A stretch of 64,000 nt of DNA from an uncultured Bacteroidia bacterium (GTDB lineage: Bacteria; Bacteroidota; Bacteroidia; Bacteroidales; UBA932): contig CADAND010000006.1 of the NCBI GenBank assembly GCA_902789245.1, forward strand, positions 1 to 64,000, in the 5' to 3' direction. The notes beneath the pieces are model-generated. The model did not search any database and was not told the origin of the DNA. It saw only the letters and a program-made list of their open reading frames with translations. Within the stretch, counting starts at the first letter, position 1. Every line of letters starts with the position of its first letter. Positions 1 through 9,290 of the stretch are shown here, piece by piece. The translations under genes and the position numbers were made by a program.

Positions 1-28
1 AAACCATCCCCGGCCCGACACTAAACAT

Positions 29-877
29 ATGAGAAACAATCAGCAGATTCTCTACATCGACCCGATGGTCGATTTCGGATTCAAGAAGATCTTCAAGGAT
101 TCCGGCAAGAAACAACTCATTATCCGTCCGCTCAACGAGATCTTCGGGCTCAACATCGAGGACATCGACATCCGCGAGAGCGAGCAGCCCGGCCTGACCG
201 AGCAGGAGCGGAAAGTCACTTACGACATGTATTGTGACACCAAGGACGGGCGGTCCTTCATCATTGAAGTGCAGATCGCCAACCAGGCCTATTTCATGGA
301 GCGGGCCCTCTTCTACTCCGCCCGAACCATCACTGAGAAGGGGGCGAAGGGAGACTGGAACTACAACCTCCCACCGGTCTTTTTCCTCGGCTTGCTCAAT
401 TTCGACATTCGGCATCTTGAGCCCGAGAAAGCTGACCCTTCCCGTTTTATTCACAAGTTCTCCCTTCGCGAGGATGAGACACACGAGCAGATGAGCAGCG
501 CTTTGCGCTTCGCATTCATGGAGATCGCTCGCTTCGACAAGCGCAAGGAAGAGTGCGTGTCCTTCGAGGAGCGCTTCTTGTATCTGATGAAGAATTTACC
601 TACATTTGCGGAGAAACCCGAGTTGTGGGATGACCCTTATTTCAACGAGTTTATGGAACAAGCTACATTCGCCAGCATGACCCGCGAGGAGCAGGATGCC
701 TACATCGCATCCATGAAGCAGAAGTGGGATTACAAGAATACCATCGACTATGCCCGCGAGGAAGGTCGAGAGGAACAATCTATCGAAATCGCCCGGCGGA
801 TGAAATCAATGGGGTTGAACGACGATGTCATCTTGCAAGCCACAAGCCTAACTGAAGACCAAATCAAGGCACTGTAA
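29..877 (+). CDS. Rpn family / PD-(D/E)XK nuclease family transposase-like protein
   Basis: The 282-residue product matches the Rpn/PDDEXK_2 family in length and layout. It opens with a stretch around DPMVDFGFKKIF, and the nuclease core contains the strand RSFIIEVQ (about residues 77-84), with Glu and Gln in the place of the usual E-x-K. A helix-rich tail and a charged C-terminal EEGREEQ segment follow, as in many Rpn proteins. Family members are DNA endonucleases linked to recombination or to defence; the role here is inferred from family only. The gene stands alone and ends in a strong terminator. The start is the first ATG after the window edge, so a longer upstream start cannot be excluded. 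Confidence 0.85.
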   Translation: MRNNQQILYIDPMVDFGFKKIFKDSGKKQLIIRPLNEIFGLNIEDIDIRESEQPGLTEQERKVTYDMYCDTKDGRSFIIEVQIANQAYFMERALFYSARTITEKGAKGDWNYNLPPVFFLGLLNFDIRHLEPEKADPSRFIHKFSLREDETHEQMSSALRFAFMEIARFDKRKEECVSFEERFLYLMKNLPTFAEKPELWDDPYFNEFMEQATFASMTREEQDAYIASMKQKWDYKNTIDYAREEGREEQSIEIARRMKSMGLNDDVILQATSLTEDQIKAL

Positions 878-883
878 CACGAG

Positions 884-913
884 AAAAGACCAAGGAAACC
901 CCTTGGTCTTTTT
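884..913 (+). terminator. Rho-independent terminator of the Rpn-family gene
   Basis: Stem GACCAAGG (888-895) pairs with CCTTGGTC (901-908) across a 5-base loop and is followed by five T. It sits 7 bases after the stop codon. The same stem sequence recurs after the Abi-like gene. Confidence 0.85.
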
Positions 914-917
914 CGTT

Positions 918-966
918 ACACCTCCACCGATTCTCCGCCGGGAGCGGCAGGGCTTAGCGGGGAGGA
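918..966. repeat. Fragment of the GC-rich hairpin repeat (copy a, reverse orientation)
   Basis: Contains the block CTCCGCCGGGAGCGGCAGGG, also found at 2655-2674 in the full copy c. It lies directly behind the terminator of the preceding gene. Only the end of the element is present. Confidence 0.6.
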
Positions 967-1030
967 TGTCCATTTTACTTTGCGAAATAATGTCCATTTA
1001 CCTTTGCCAAAAATAGCTATCTTTGCACCA
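966..1030. repeat. Direct repeats starting TGTCCATTT, IS-end-like or promoter cluster
   Basis: TGTCCATTT occurs at about 967 and again at about 990, followed by TACTTTGCG and ACCTTTGCC; a third copy lies at about 2867. Spaced direct repeats of this kind are typical of IS21-family ends, but no transposase is present. The same bases also contain -7-like boxes (TACTTTG, TACCTTTG, TATCTTTG), so they could serve as promoters for the gene at 1125. Neither reading is proven. Confidence 0.4.
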
Positions 1031-1124
1031 TGCATCAAGAGTCTCCCCGGAGGAGCACCAACCGAGCAGCCAGAAGCCACGGTGGTAAAGCGATGCGGAT
1101 GTTCAATCAAAAAAAGTCTGTATC

Positions 1125-1643
1125 ATGGACAAAAACATTTTCATCAAGAAGAGCGCACTGCGCCCGACTGAGGAGCAGCGTCTCCTCACCAAGCCGTTCT
1201 ACCAGAACGCCAACACCATCTTCCAACACTTCGACGATTGGAAGGACATCGACCGGTTCTACTTCATCCCGCTGTACATGGAGATGACCTACAGCATCAA
1301 CGGCATCGTCGCCGAGCTGGCCCCGGACCCCGTATGGCTGGGCTCCTTCGTCCAGACCATCAGGAACCATCCCGACCTCTTCCAGTTCCAGTGTCCGATG
1401 TGCGGCAAGCCCGTACTTCCCTACCGTTTCGTTGGCTCTCCTCTTAGCGGAAGGGTGGACCTGGAAGGCTACTGCGCCTGCGGCTGGAAGGGCTACCAGA
1501 CCGTCTCCGGCTGGTTCGTCCGGGGAGAAGCGCTACGCAAACAGATGGCCGCCGACACGCTCCGCTACCACAAGTTCCGGATACTCCACCCAGGAACCCG
1601 ACCGGCAACATTCGAGGAATTGCTGGACACTCTAAAAAGGTAA
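1125..1643 (+). CDS. Hypothetical protein with a four-Cys zinc-ribbon-like centre
   Basis: I do not recognise the family of this 172-residue protein. The middle (about residues 89-122) holds CPMCGK followed about 24 residues later by CACGWKG; the two C-x2-C and C-x-C pairs are compatible with a zinc ribbon. The N-terminal part is rich in aromatic residues and has no signal peptide. The gene stands alone between the Rpn-family nuclease and the Abi-like gene, in DNA with several repeat fragments, so it is probably part of the accessory region. The ATG at 1125 follows a cluster of -7-like boxes. No function is proposed. Confidence 0.65.
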   Translation: MDKNIFIKKSALRPTEEQRLLTKPFYQNANTIFQHFDDWKDIDRFYFIPLYMEMTYSINGIVAELAPDPVWLGSFVQTIRNHPDLFQFQCPMCGKPVLPYRFVGSPLSGRVDLEGYCACGWKGYQTVSGWFVRGEALRKQMAADTLRYHKFRILHPGTRPATFEELLDTLKR

Positions 1644-1659
1644 ACCGGAAACACCCACT

Positions 1660-1705
1660 CCGCCTTCTCCGCCGGGATCGGCAGGGCTGCCGGAGAAGAG
1701 CTTTC
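1660..1705. repeat. Fragment of the GC-rich hairpin repeat (copy b, reverse orientation)
   Basis: TTCTCCGCCGGGATCGGCAG and the following GGCTGCCGG match the end of the full copy at 2641-2845. The fragment lies 17 bases after the stop codon at 1643, the same relative position as the other gene-end copies. Confidence 0.55.
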
Positions 1706-1882
1706 TTTGGGATTCCAGTCAGGGTTTAGCAGATTCCCGTCAATCTGAAAGGCGACGAAAGATAAAAATACAAATCTTACTGAACCGTATTGATAATGCG
1801 CCTATCTTAGAAACAAAAAACCCGGATTCATCACCAGCACTTGCGTCTGGGAGAGGAATGACCGGGACTGCATTGCAAAGAT

Positions 1883-2590
1883 ATGAAGAACTTTCAATTT
1901 AACAAAACTTTCTTCGAGAGTACATTCTCTAAAGCTAGAATGCGCCCTTACTTTGACCGATATCCTAATAACGCGAAAAAGGCAATAAGACATTACGAGC
2001 AGAATATTCGCTTGGCTGAGTCTTTAGGGCCTTCTCTCTCTGTTTTTGAGGTCGCACTACGCAATGCCCTCATTCGAGAGCTAGAAACCATGACAGGAAG
2101 TAAGGCATGGTACATTTCTTTTCAATCTCATCCTGCTCTCAAGCCCCTCTATAGATATATCATAACCGCAAGCAATCAGATAAATACACGTGGAGAAGAA
2201 GTAACCGCCGATAAAATCAATGGAGAATTGACCCTGGGATTCTGGGTCTCTCTGTTTAATGCTGAATATGAGAGATATCTTTGGAAGGATCTGCGTCGGG
2301 CATTCCCTAATCTTCCTAAACAACGCCGCCAGAGGAAAAACGTATCTGCTCCACTCAACACTATACGGACACTTCGAAACAGAGTGTTCCACAACGAGGC
2401 AATAAGCTGGAACCTTACTAGACTCACAACCTTACATGGAATCATATTGGACGTTATTGGTTGGATGAATCCAATGCTCCCAGCATGGTTACAACGCGTG
2501 GACCGATACAAGAAAGTATTAACGCGTGTCAGGAAGCAACGGGAAGGCTCAATTTCCTTCTATTTCATAATAATAAACCCGAAAGCTTGA
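1883..2590 (+). CDS. Abi family protein (Abi_2 / AbiD-AbiF-like, HEPN)
   Basis: The 235-residue product has the hallmarks of the Abi_2 family. The N-terminal RPYFDRYPNNAKKAIRHYE segment is followed by ARNAL-like helices (VFEVALRNALIREL). Near residue 165 is TLRNRVFHNEAI, which contains the R-x4-H active-site pattern of HEPN ribonucleases. Relatives abort phage infection, sometimes by RNA cleavage; activity here is inferred. The gene is monocistronic and AT-rich compared with the chromosome, which suggests transfer. A terminator follows at 2609-2637. No antitoxin-like gene overlaps it. Confidence 0.85.
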   Translation: MKNFQFNKTFFESTFSKARMRPYFDRYPNNAKKAIRHYEQNIRLAESLGPSLSVFEVALRNALIRELETMTGSKAWYISFQSHPALKPLYRYIITASNQINTRGEEVTADKINGELTLGFWVSLFNAEYERYLWKDLRRAFPNLPKQRRQRKNVSAPLNTIRTLRNRVFHNEAISWNLTRLTTLHGIILDVIGWMNPMLPAWLQRVDRYKKVLTRVRKQREGSISFYFIIINPKA

Positions 2591-2608
2591 ATTGCTTCAG
2601 GTCCTACC

Positions 2609-2637
2609 AGGACCAAGGGAAAAACCTTGGTCCTTTT
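2609..2637 (+). terminator. Rho-independent terminator of the Abi-like gene
   Basis: AGGACCAAGG (2609-2618) pairs with CCTTGGTCCT (2625-2634) across six bases, then TTTT. The stem is almost the same as that at 888-908 behind the Rpn-family gene. Confidence 0.85.
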
Positions 2638-2640
2638 CGT

Positions 2641-2845
2641 TTCCACGCTGTCTTCTCCGCCGGGAGCGGCAGGGCTGCCGCCGTACGGGCAGAAAAATGC
2701 CCGTCCGCCGCCACCCTGCCGCTCTAACCGGCTCCGAAGGCCCGCGTCAGCCGACCCCACGCACGCTCCCCACGGCCCCCGACGGCGCAGGCAAACGGCC
2801 ACTGGCTCACGCGCGGCTCTCCCACCGGCTGACGCAGCAACGGCA
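2641..2845 (-). repeat. GC-rich hairpin repeat, full copy c (reverse orientation)
   Basis: About 200 bp, the reverse complement of copies f (28441-28660) and h (30051-30270). The centre is an inverted repeat: outer arms GGCAGGG (2668-2674) and CCCTGCC (2714-2720), inner arms GGGCA (2687-2691) and TGCCC (2698-2702). The other end carries the block around GACGGCGCAGGCAAACGGCC. No gene is visible in it. It resembles a large REP/BIME-type element. Confidence 0.7.
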
Positions 2846-2865
2846 ATGCTGTGCGGAGAGGATGT

Positions 2866-3160
2866 CCATTTACCTTTGCCAAAATGGCCGGTCGAACTAT
2901 CGTCAAGCCCGGTACATTTGAAACTGCTACAGGGGGTACATTTAATCCGCTGCTATCATGCAAATGCTCCGAAACGGAGGAGCGCCGGGCGCCTTTTGAC
3001 CCTTTTTGCACGAGCCTGGGTGGTAATGCTCTGAAAAGTAGGATGGCCGCCGGCCTCGCACGCGAAATTTTTATAAGGTTTTTACCGTTTTTTGGGTGGT
3101 TATGCTCCGAAAAAATCACTGGATTTTAGGCCGTGAGACTGGGTGGTCATGCTCCGAATT
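2866..3160. repeat. Cluster of short direct repeats (IS-end-like), no transposase
   Basis: Three copies of GGGTGGTnATGCTCnGAA lie at 3018, 3094 and 3141, and a partial copy ATGCTCCGAAACGG lies at about 2963. A TGTCCATTT copy is at about 2867, and GTACATTT occurs twice near 2921-2943. Series of spaced direct repeats are usual at ends of IS21-like elements, so this may be a graveyard of element ends. The 774-bp gap between 2590 and 3365 contains copy c, these repeats, a CAAGTTG/CAACTTG-rich stretch at 3170-3215 and the hairpin at 3272-3304, but no convincing gene. Confidence 0.45.
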
Positions 3161-3271
3161 TTGTACCAACTTTATCCAACTTGGGCCAAGTTGTTCCAAG
3201 TTGGCCCAACTTGAAAATCAGAAAAACAAGTCGTCTTTAATCGGCTTACGTTGGGGCGATAACCGTAAAAT

Positions 3272-3304
3272 GAATAAGAGCCGTCATTACGATGGCTCTT
3301 ATTC
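3272..3304. terminator. Bidirectional hairpin at the 3' end of the defence operon
   Basis: GAATAAGAGCC (3272-3282) and GGCTCTTATTC (3294-3304) form a perfect 11-bp stem. It lies 60 bases beyond the stop codon of the large minus-strand gene, with T-rich DNA following on the plus side. It is the likely end of minus-strand island transcription. Confidence 0.65.
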
Positions 3305-3364
3305 GTTAAACACTTTTTTATTGGTGGCTATTATTTATACAAACGTATCTCTTACCCCAAATAA

Positions 3365-6300
3365 CTACTTCAATCGGATTCTTTCGTTTGTTTCTTCAAT
3401 CAATCCTCTCTTTTTGGCAAACTCGATTCCATCTCTCATGGCATAGCTGACATTATCTCCGATACGGCTATATCCAAATAATTTTGCCATCTCTCGGATT
3501 AGGCTGTCCGCAGGCTGGGCGCCCTGTTCTTCAAGGATCAGCAATGCGGCATTACAGGCTTCCTTGGAAGGAATGTCTGCGGCCTCGCGCTCATTGGAGA
3601 AGCGAATAAGGGAATAAGACTCCGGATCTTGGTCTTGCCTCCAAAATGTCGTGAAAGAGTCCTCGGTGGTTTTAAAGCCGTTTCTGGTCAGAAGACGGTT
3701 CATATACGCAGCAACGCGTGTTCCCATCCTTGCAATATCTACGGCCCGAAGGACACGCTTGCATAACAAAGCAAGACTGATCGGAGCTTCCACATCTATG
3801 ACTCTTCGGATGTAATCCAACGCTCTTCTCTCATGACGACCATTGATAAAATCATCAGAATAAACAGCATAAGTCTCGAGCTGGCATGTCTCATAGAGGG
3901 CTACTTGGAAATGCTCGCTGTTGTGTGTCGTTGGATCAAAACTAGCCGGAGAGTCAAATAACCCCGGAGATGCTATCATTTCCGCATCATTTAAAACTCC
4001 CTGAAAATCATCTGGCGGCAAGTCATCAAAGTCATTCAGAGAGGCCTCGGAATACAATCTAAGCGGTTTCTCCTCTTCTTCGGCTAGCTGACCGGAAATC
4101 GCAGTGTCAATTTTGGCAGTCAAAGCAGCAAGGACATTTTCTTTGTTATTCCACCAGTCCATAGCCCAGATCCGTGCAATCTTCCATCCCAATTTGCGGA
4201 GAATACCGATTTGCACTATCTCTCGGTCACGTGAAGATTTGGAGGACATATAGTTGTATCCATCGCACAGAACTCCTAACACGTAATCCGCGTGATTAGT
4301 CGGATTAACAATTCCGATGTCTATACGATATCCGGAACAGCCAATGTTGGTACGCACATCGTACCCGCGTCTTCTTACTTCAGATGCCACAGATTCAACA
4401 AAGCCATCTGTGCTTGCTTTTGCTGCTTCCGTATTGTAACGTAGAGCATTCCGTCCTTTCTCCGCATACTCAAGAAATGCTTTCAAACCAGCGACTCCAT
4501 CAGCACGCGTTCTTTTCAGGTCTATTTCATCTGACTTGAGCGTCGAGAAAACCTTCATCTCATAACGAGCACGAGATACGGCCACATTAAGGCGGCGCCA
4601 CCCACCTTCTCGATTCAATGGCCCGAAGTTAAGTGCTACTTTCCCGTCCTTGTCCTGCCCATAGCCAACAGAGAAGAGAATAACGTCCCGTTCATCCCCC
4701 TGAACATTCTCCAGATTCTTGATGAAGATTGGCTCCTCGCATGTGGTTGCCGTTTTCTCAAGGTCCGGATTTGCTGCGAACATATCTGTCAGCATATCTT
4801 CTATGAGTGATTGCTGATTGGAATTGAATGTCACAACACCAATACTGTATTTGGAAAGCTTTGAGTCGCTCAATCTTCGTTTAATCTCGCTTACAATCGC
4901 TTCCGCTTCTGCTCTATTTTGACGACTTCCACCTCGATCATATACGCCCTTGACATACTGGTATTGCAGTTTAGTCGAGATGTCATCAGGAGACGGGAAC
5001 GTTAATAGCTTATTGTCGTAATACTTTGAATTGCTGAAGGCAATCAGGCTTTCGTGTTTGCTCCGATAATGCCAGCGAAGATACTTCGACGGAAGGGATA
5101 GTGCGAGACAATCATCCAGGACACTTTCCAGATCCTCAATCGCGGCGTTATCTTCATCAAAGGAATTAGTTGAGAAAAAGTTTGTCGGCGGCATCTGCTT
5201 TGGATCACCAACGACGATGATACTTTTCCCTCGTGCGATTGCACCAACAGCTTCGCAGGTTGGCATCTGAGAAGCTTCATCAAATATGACCAAATCAAAC
5301 TTAGGAGCATTTGCATCAATATACTGCGCAACGGAAATCGGGCTCATCAACATACAAGGGCTCATCCTAGGCAACAGATCGGGAATCATGTCGAAGAATT
5401 TACGTAGAGAAAGCCCACGGCAGCCGTTACGGATGTTCCTTTGCAGGATACCGACTTCCGAATTCTGGGAAGCTTCTTTCTGCAGCGCTGGAAGGTTTGA
5501 TGCAAGCTTAGCGAACACCTCATCTCGGGTTAACGTTTCAAAATCTTTACAAAGCCCGCGGAATCTAGTGATTTTCTCTTCGAACATTGCACCATGGAAA
5601 ATGGCGAGATCCTTTTCCTGAGTGAGAATATACTCTGCGTATGCCTTGTATAAGCCTTTATGGAACGAATCCATAAGATTATCCAAAGGAATGTCTCCAG
5701 CTTCCATCTGATTCGTTATCTCCTTGAACTCCATCTGCTCTATAGACGACTTGCGCTGGTTGTACAGAACCCAACTTCGAAGCATATCTTTCCCTCCTAT
5801 CCAGCGATGCGACAAGGCTGAAATCTCTCCAGCCCAATCTCCATCTTCCGGCTGAATATCCGCTTGGAGATGCTTCTCTGCCATATCAATTTCTTCTTGT
5901 ACTGTACCAAGAAGTGACACAAAACTTTGCAGAGATGCTCCGTTCCTTTCCCTGAACTCTAGCAAGCTGTCAGCAAGGCGTGTGCTCAGAGCCTCACTCA
6001 TTCTGCTCGCAATTTGGTTGTCCGCACTCAAAACAGTAATGGCTTTATTTATCTCACGCGCTTTCTCACACGAAAGCCGAAGGACATCCCAATCAGTTTG
6101 CTTCGAACCGAGGAGCCCAGCTGGGCAATTGGCAGACAGTTTGTCGATTTCGTTTTGCTCGGCATTATACGCTCCTATTGATTTGAAAAGAGGGATAACA
6201 GATTCTTTCGAAGGCTTCAGTTGAAGTTTAGAATAGGTCTGAAGGAATTTCAATAGTTTATTTTGCGCAAAGAACCTGGTGATCACTCCTTTTGCGGACG

Positions 6301-9223
6301 CAGCTCTCCACTGTGCATCATATAAAACTGGATCCAGCGACAGGATACTTTCGTCATAAGTCTTGAGTAGAGTTTCCAGGATACGATCTCTTTCCTGTCC
6401 ATGCTCACATATACTTTCAATAATACCCAATCGCTCTTCGCTACTGACAGACAGTACAACAGGATTCAAATCCTTGCTTGAAAGAAGTATTTTGGCGATA
6501 ACTGAAAGTGCCTCATATTGAGTTTTGTTCAAGGCATCATCAGGTATCCCGAAATAAGCACGTTGGACATCCTGCGAACTTTTTTGGAGGCTGGAGCTAT
6601 CGTTACAAAGTTTGTCTAAAGACTCCAGTGCCCATTGTGCATTGGAAGAATACTCAGTCAGTGCTATTCCACGCAAGGGATGCTCTGCGGGGTCCCCTAT
6701 TAATGAACATGCGGTCTTGAATTCAGATAAAGCCACCTCTACGCTCGCAACCCGTTTCGCGCTCAGCTTCCCCATTGAAGTTGCCGAGAAGCTGAACTCC
6801 GGGATCGCAGGTGAAATGGAACAATACCGGGAGATACAATCATACAATGACACACCAAGAGGATAGGCATGATGTATGGAACGTATGTAGGCGTTCATCT
6901 CATTCCGGACCTGATTGATATGATTCGCTTCTTCAGCATAAGCCTCGGATGATTTCTTTTTTGTTACCTCCGTCGTGCGCTTAAGCTGCTCCAAAACGTT
7001 GGATTTCTTAGCTTTATTGGAATGAAGCTCCAGGCAGAATGCGCCTAAACCGATTGACTCAAGTCTATTTTGTACCACTTCCAGTGCGGCCATCTTCTCT
7101 GCAACAAACAGCACGCGCTTTCCTCGATATAGCGCATTCGCGATAATGTTGGTAATTGTCTGTGATTTCCCTGTTCCAGGAGGGCCATGAAGAATAAAAC
7201 TTTTTCCGCTTAGCGCTGCATTAATAGCTTCCAACTGTGACGAGTCTGCACTGATAGGCAGTTCAATATCACCAGCCGCAAAGTGTTCGTCAATATCCGA
7301 GTCTTCTTCTAATTCCTGATTAATTGACTGATCGGCAATTCCCGACATCAAACTCGACACAAGTTTATTCTGAGCAAGGATATCCGAGTTATTATGGATA
7401 TCATTCCACATGATAAACTTGTTGAAAGAGAAATTGCCCAGAATGGCCTGTTCAATAACATCCCACCCTCTCTGTTCCATGATTTTCCTGCGGATGGTAT
7501 TGAATATCAACGAAACATCAACGCCACTCTCGTCGCAAGGGAGAGGATCAAGTCCCCCGATTGTGATATTGAACGCCTGTCGGAGTAACTCCATCAGGGT
7601 AATGTTTAGCATAGTCTCTTCATCCCGGCTCCTAATGACATAACCACTGGCGGCGGATTTTCGGATTATTTCAACCGGAACTAAAAGGATTGGAGCATAG
7701 CGCGGTTTCTGACTGGTAGGAGTCTCATACCACTTTAGCAATCCCAGGGCAAGATAGAGCGTGTTCGCACCATTCTCTTCCATTGCCGTCCGTGATGAGC
7801 GATAAAGATGAGTAAGGGATTTTCGTATTTTTTCCTCATCAAAATAGGTCCGTAGGCGTTTTTGAGTGAGTTCCTGTTTAACCAGCTCATAGATAGGGTC
7901 GGTCGCATGAACCGCCTTGTATATACCAGCACTTATCTCTGTATTATCCCAATCCTGGGGCTTCGCAAGTACCTGGAAATCATTGTTGTCGGCCAGAGCA
8001 TCCTCCAACTCGTTAATATGGACAGAGATAATAGGGATAGTATCTCGTGTTAATCTGGTATTCAGAAGGTTATTTCGGAGGCTGAGGTCTAATAGTTTGC
8101 GTTCCCAAATTGTCTTTTTGTCTACGGCTGCTTTGGAATCGATGATAATATCCGTAGCGCTTATTTCTTCGGGCGCTTCAAACTTTCGAGCCGTTTTCTC
8201 ATCTTCAATAAGCGTCCATCCCTGCGGACCAGAAACGCGAAGCGGGAGCGGACGAATCTGGGCGATACGCGCTCGGAAAATGTCGATAAACAATATGAAG
8301 TCGTCAGTATCCAGTTTTTGTGAGGCTAGCCGACAAGCATCATCAAAAGAAGCATCATTTCCAGCATTCATGCACGTAGTTTCAACTACGAGCATCTCGT
8401 TGATGCCATCCGCAATTCTTTTTGTAAGAAGTGCAGAATCGTCATTGACGCTATCCGGGAATGAATCGCCAATAAGCCAACAACCCACGAATGCATGCCC
8501 CTTCAAAACGACGACGATCGGATGCAATCCCATTGCTTCCAGACAACTCGCGTAAAGCATGGACATGTCAAGGCAATTGCCTAATTTGGAGGTAATAATT
8601 TCATCGGAGAGTCGAATACGCTGGCCGGTTTTTTCAAAACTAGCTGGGACAGTACCATAGGTGATACTCTCTTCTGCTATCGCCTTATAGAGCGATGCCA
8701 TCTGATACTTGACTCGATTGGGATCACGCCTTTGATAATCATCGAGACTTGGAGAATCTGTCCATTTGCCAAGAATCGCAGATGCGTTCTTAATAATTCT
8801 GGTGACTTCCGGATGATTGGGCGTAGAGAAAGCGGCCAACATTTCTGGAAGAATCTGAACCCCACCCCACTCATTGAAGGCTAAAACACTGATCTCATAC
8901 TTATTTTGGAACAGGCAATCCTCTCTCGAGCAAATGGTCAGTCCCATAGAACCTGAAATCCTTTCAGTCAGGCTGGAAAGGTAATCAATGGAGAAGTTTA
9001 AAGCAATGGCTTCAATTACTTCCTCGCATCCAGGCCCGACATGTTCCAGATGGGCTTTATACTTTATAGCGAAAGCAGGCTCAAAAGTGATATCAATGCT
9101 GATATCGTCAATAGGTTCTTCACCGTTATTGAATAGCCTGATTTCCTGTATAACCGGAGCATGGTTCTGCTGCATGGCGAAATTCACCACGGGCGTGTAG
9201 TTTAGTGTTACTTCAAGTGCCAT
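3365..9223 (-). CDS. DUF4011 / SF1 helicase / Vsr-like nuclease / DUF3320 protein
   Basis: This 1952-residue protein has the domain order of large COG1112-type defence helicases. The N-terminal third includes a transglutaminase-like stretch (LGNCLDMSMLYASCLEAMGL, about residues 216-235) and a DUF4011-like segment (IWERKLLDLSLRNNLLNTR). Walker A GPPGTGKSQT lies near residue 680, and the DEAS form of the Walker B motif (FDEASQMP) near 1311. UPF1-like C-terminal helicase motifs include NVQGDERDVILFS and AVSRAR. A small nuclease-like domain at about 1640-1695 has D-x7-YNYMSSKSSRDRE then GWKIARIWAMDWW, like the MTES_1575/Vsr group. DUF3320 ends the protein. It is the last gene of the restriction operon, 67 bases after the 396-residue nuclease. 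An anti-phage role is inferred from family and context. Confidence 0.88.
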   Translation of the reverse strand: MALEVTLNYTPVVNFAMQQNHAPVIQEIRLFNNGEEPIDDISIDITFEPAFAIKYKAHLEHVGPGCEEVIEAIALNFSIDYLSSLTERISGSMGLTICSREDCLFQNKYEISVLAFNEWGGVQILPEMLAAFSTPNHPEVTRIIKNASAILGKWTDSPSLDDYQRRDPNRVKYQMASLYKAIAEESITYGTVPASFEKTGQRIRLSDEIITSKLGNCLDMSMLYASCLEAMGLHPIVVVLKGHAFVGCWLIGDSFPDSVNDDSALLTKRIADGINEMLVVETTCMNAGNDASFDDACRLASQKLDTDDFILFIDIFRARIAQIRPLPLRVSGPQGWTLIEDEKTARKFEAPEEISATDIIIDSKAAVDKKTIWERKLLDLSLRNNLLNTRLTRDTIPIISVHINELEDALADNNDFQVLAKPQDWDNTEISAGIYKAVHATDPIYELVKQELTQKRLRTYFDEEKIRKSLTHLYRSSRTAMEENGANTLYLALGLLKWYETPTSQKPRYAPILLVPVEIIRKSAASGYVIRSRDEETMLNITLMELLRQAFNITIGGLDPLPCDESGVDVSLIFNTIRRKIMEQRGWDVIEQAILGNFSFNKFIMWNDIHNNSDILAQNKLVSSLMSGIADQSINQELEEDSDIDEHFAAGDIELPISADSSQLEAINAALSGKSFILHGPPGTGKSQTITNIIANALYRGKRVLFVAEKMAALEVVQNRLESIGLGAFCLELHSNKAKKSNVLEQLKRTTEVTKKKSSEAYAEEANHINQVRNEMNAYIRSIHHAYPLGVSLYDCISRYCSISPAIPEFSFSATSMGKLSAKRVASVEVALSEFKTACSLIGDPAEHPLRGIALTEYSSNAQWALESLDKLCNDSSSLQKSSQDVQRAYFGIPDDALNKTQYEALSVIAKILLSSKDLNPVVLSVSSEERLGIIESICEHGQERDRILETLLKTYDESILSLDPVLYDAQWRAASAKGVITRFFAQNKLLKFLQTYSKLQLKPSKESVIPLFKSIGAYNAEQNEIDKLSANCPAGLLGSKQTDWDVLRLSCEKAREINKAITVLSADNQIASRMSEALSTRLADSLLEFRERNGASLQSFVSLLGTVQEEIDMAEKHLQADIQPEDGDWAGEISALSHRWIGGKDMLRSWVLYNQRKSSIEQMEFKEITNQMEAGDIPLDNLMDSFHKGLYKAYAEYILTQEKDLAIFHGAMFEEKITRFRGLCKDFETLTRDEVFAKLASNLPALQKEASQNSEVGILQRNIRNGCRGLSLRKFFDMIPDLLPRMSPCMLMSPISVAQYIDANAPKFDLVIFDEASQMPTCEAVGAIARGKSIIVVGDPKQMPPTNFFSTNSFDEDNAAIEDLESVLDDCLALSLPSKYLRWHYRSKHESLIAFSNSKYYDNKLLTFPSPDDISTKLQYQYVKGVYDRGGSRQNRAEAEAIVSEIKRRLSDSKLSKYSIGVVTFNSNQQSLIEDMLTDMFAANPDLEKTATTCEEPIFIKNLENVQGDERDVILFSVGYGQDKDGKVALNFGPLNREGGWRRLNVAVSRARYEMKVFSTLKSDEIDLKRTRADGVAGLKAFLEYAEKGRNALRYNTEAAKASTDGFVESVASEVRRRGYDVRTNIGCSGYRIDIGIVNPTNHADYVLGVLCDGYNYMSSKSSRDREIVQIGILRKLGWKIARIWAMDWWNNKENVLAALTAKIDTAISGQLAEEEEKPLRLYSEASLNDFDDLPPDDFQGVLNDAEMIASPGLFDSPASFDPTTHNSEHFQVALYETCQLETYAVYSDDFINGRHERRALDYIRRVIDVEAPISLALLCKRVLRAVDIARMGTRVAAYMNRLLTRNGFKTTEDSFTTFWRQDQDPESYSLIRFSNEREAADIPSKEACNAALLILEEQGAQPADSLIREMAKLFGYSRIGDNVSYAMRDGIEFAKKRGLIEETNERIRLK

Positions 9224-9290
9224 ATGCTTTCCTTTCTGTTTTACAGATGTCTGTTATATGATTCAGGTGAGTTTTATTTGCCAGCTATGG

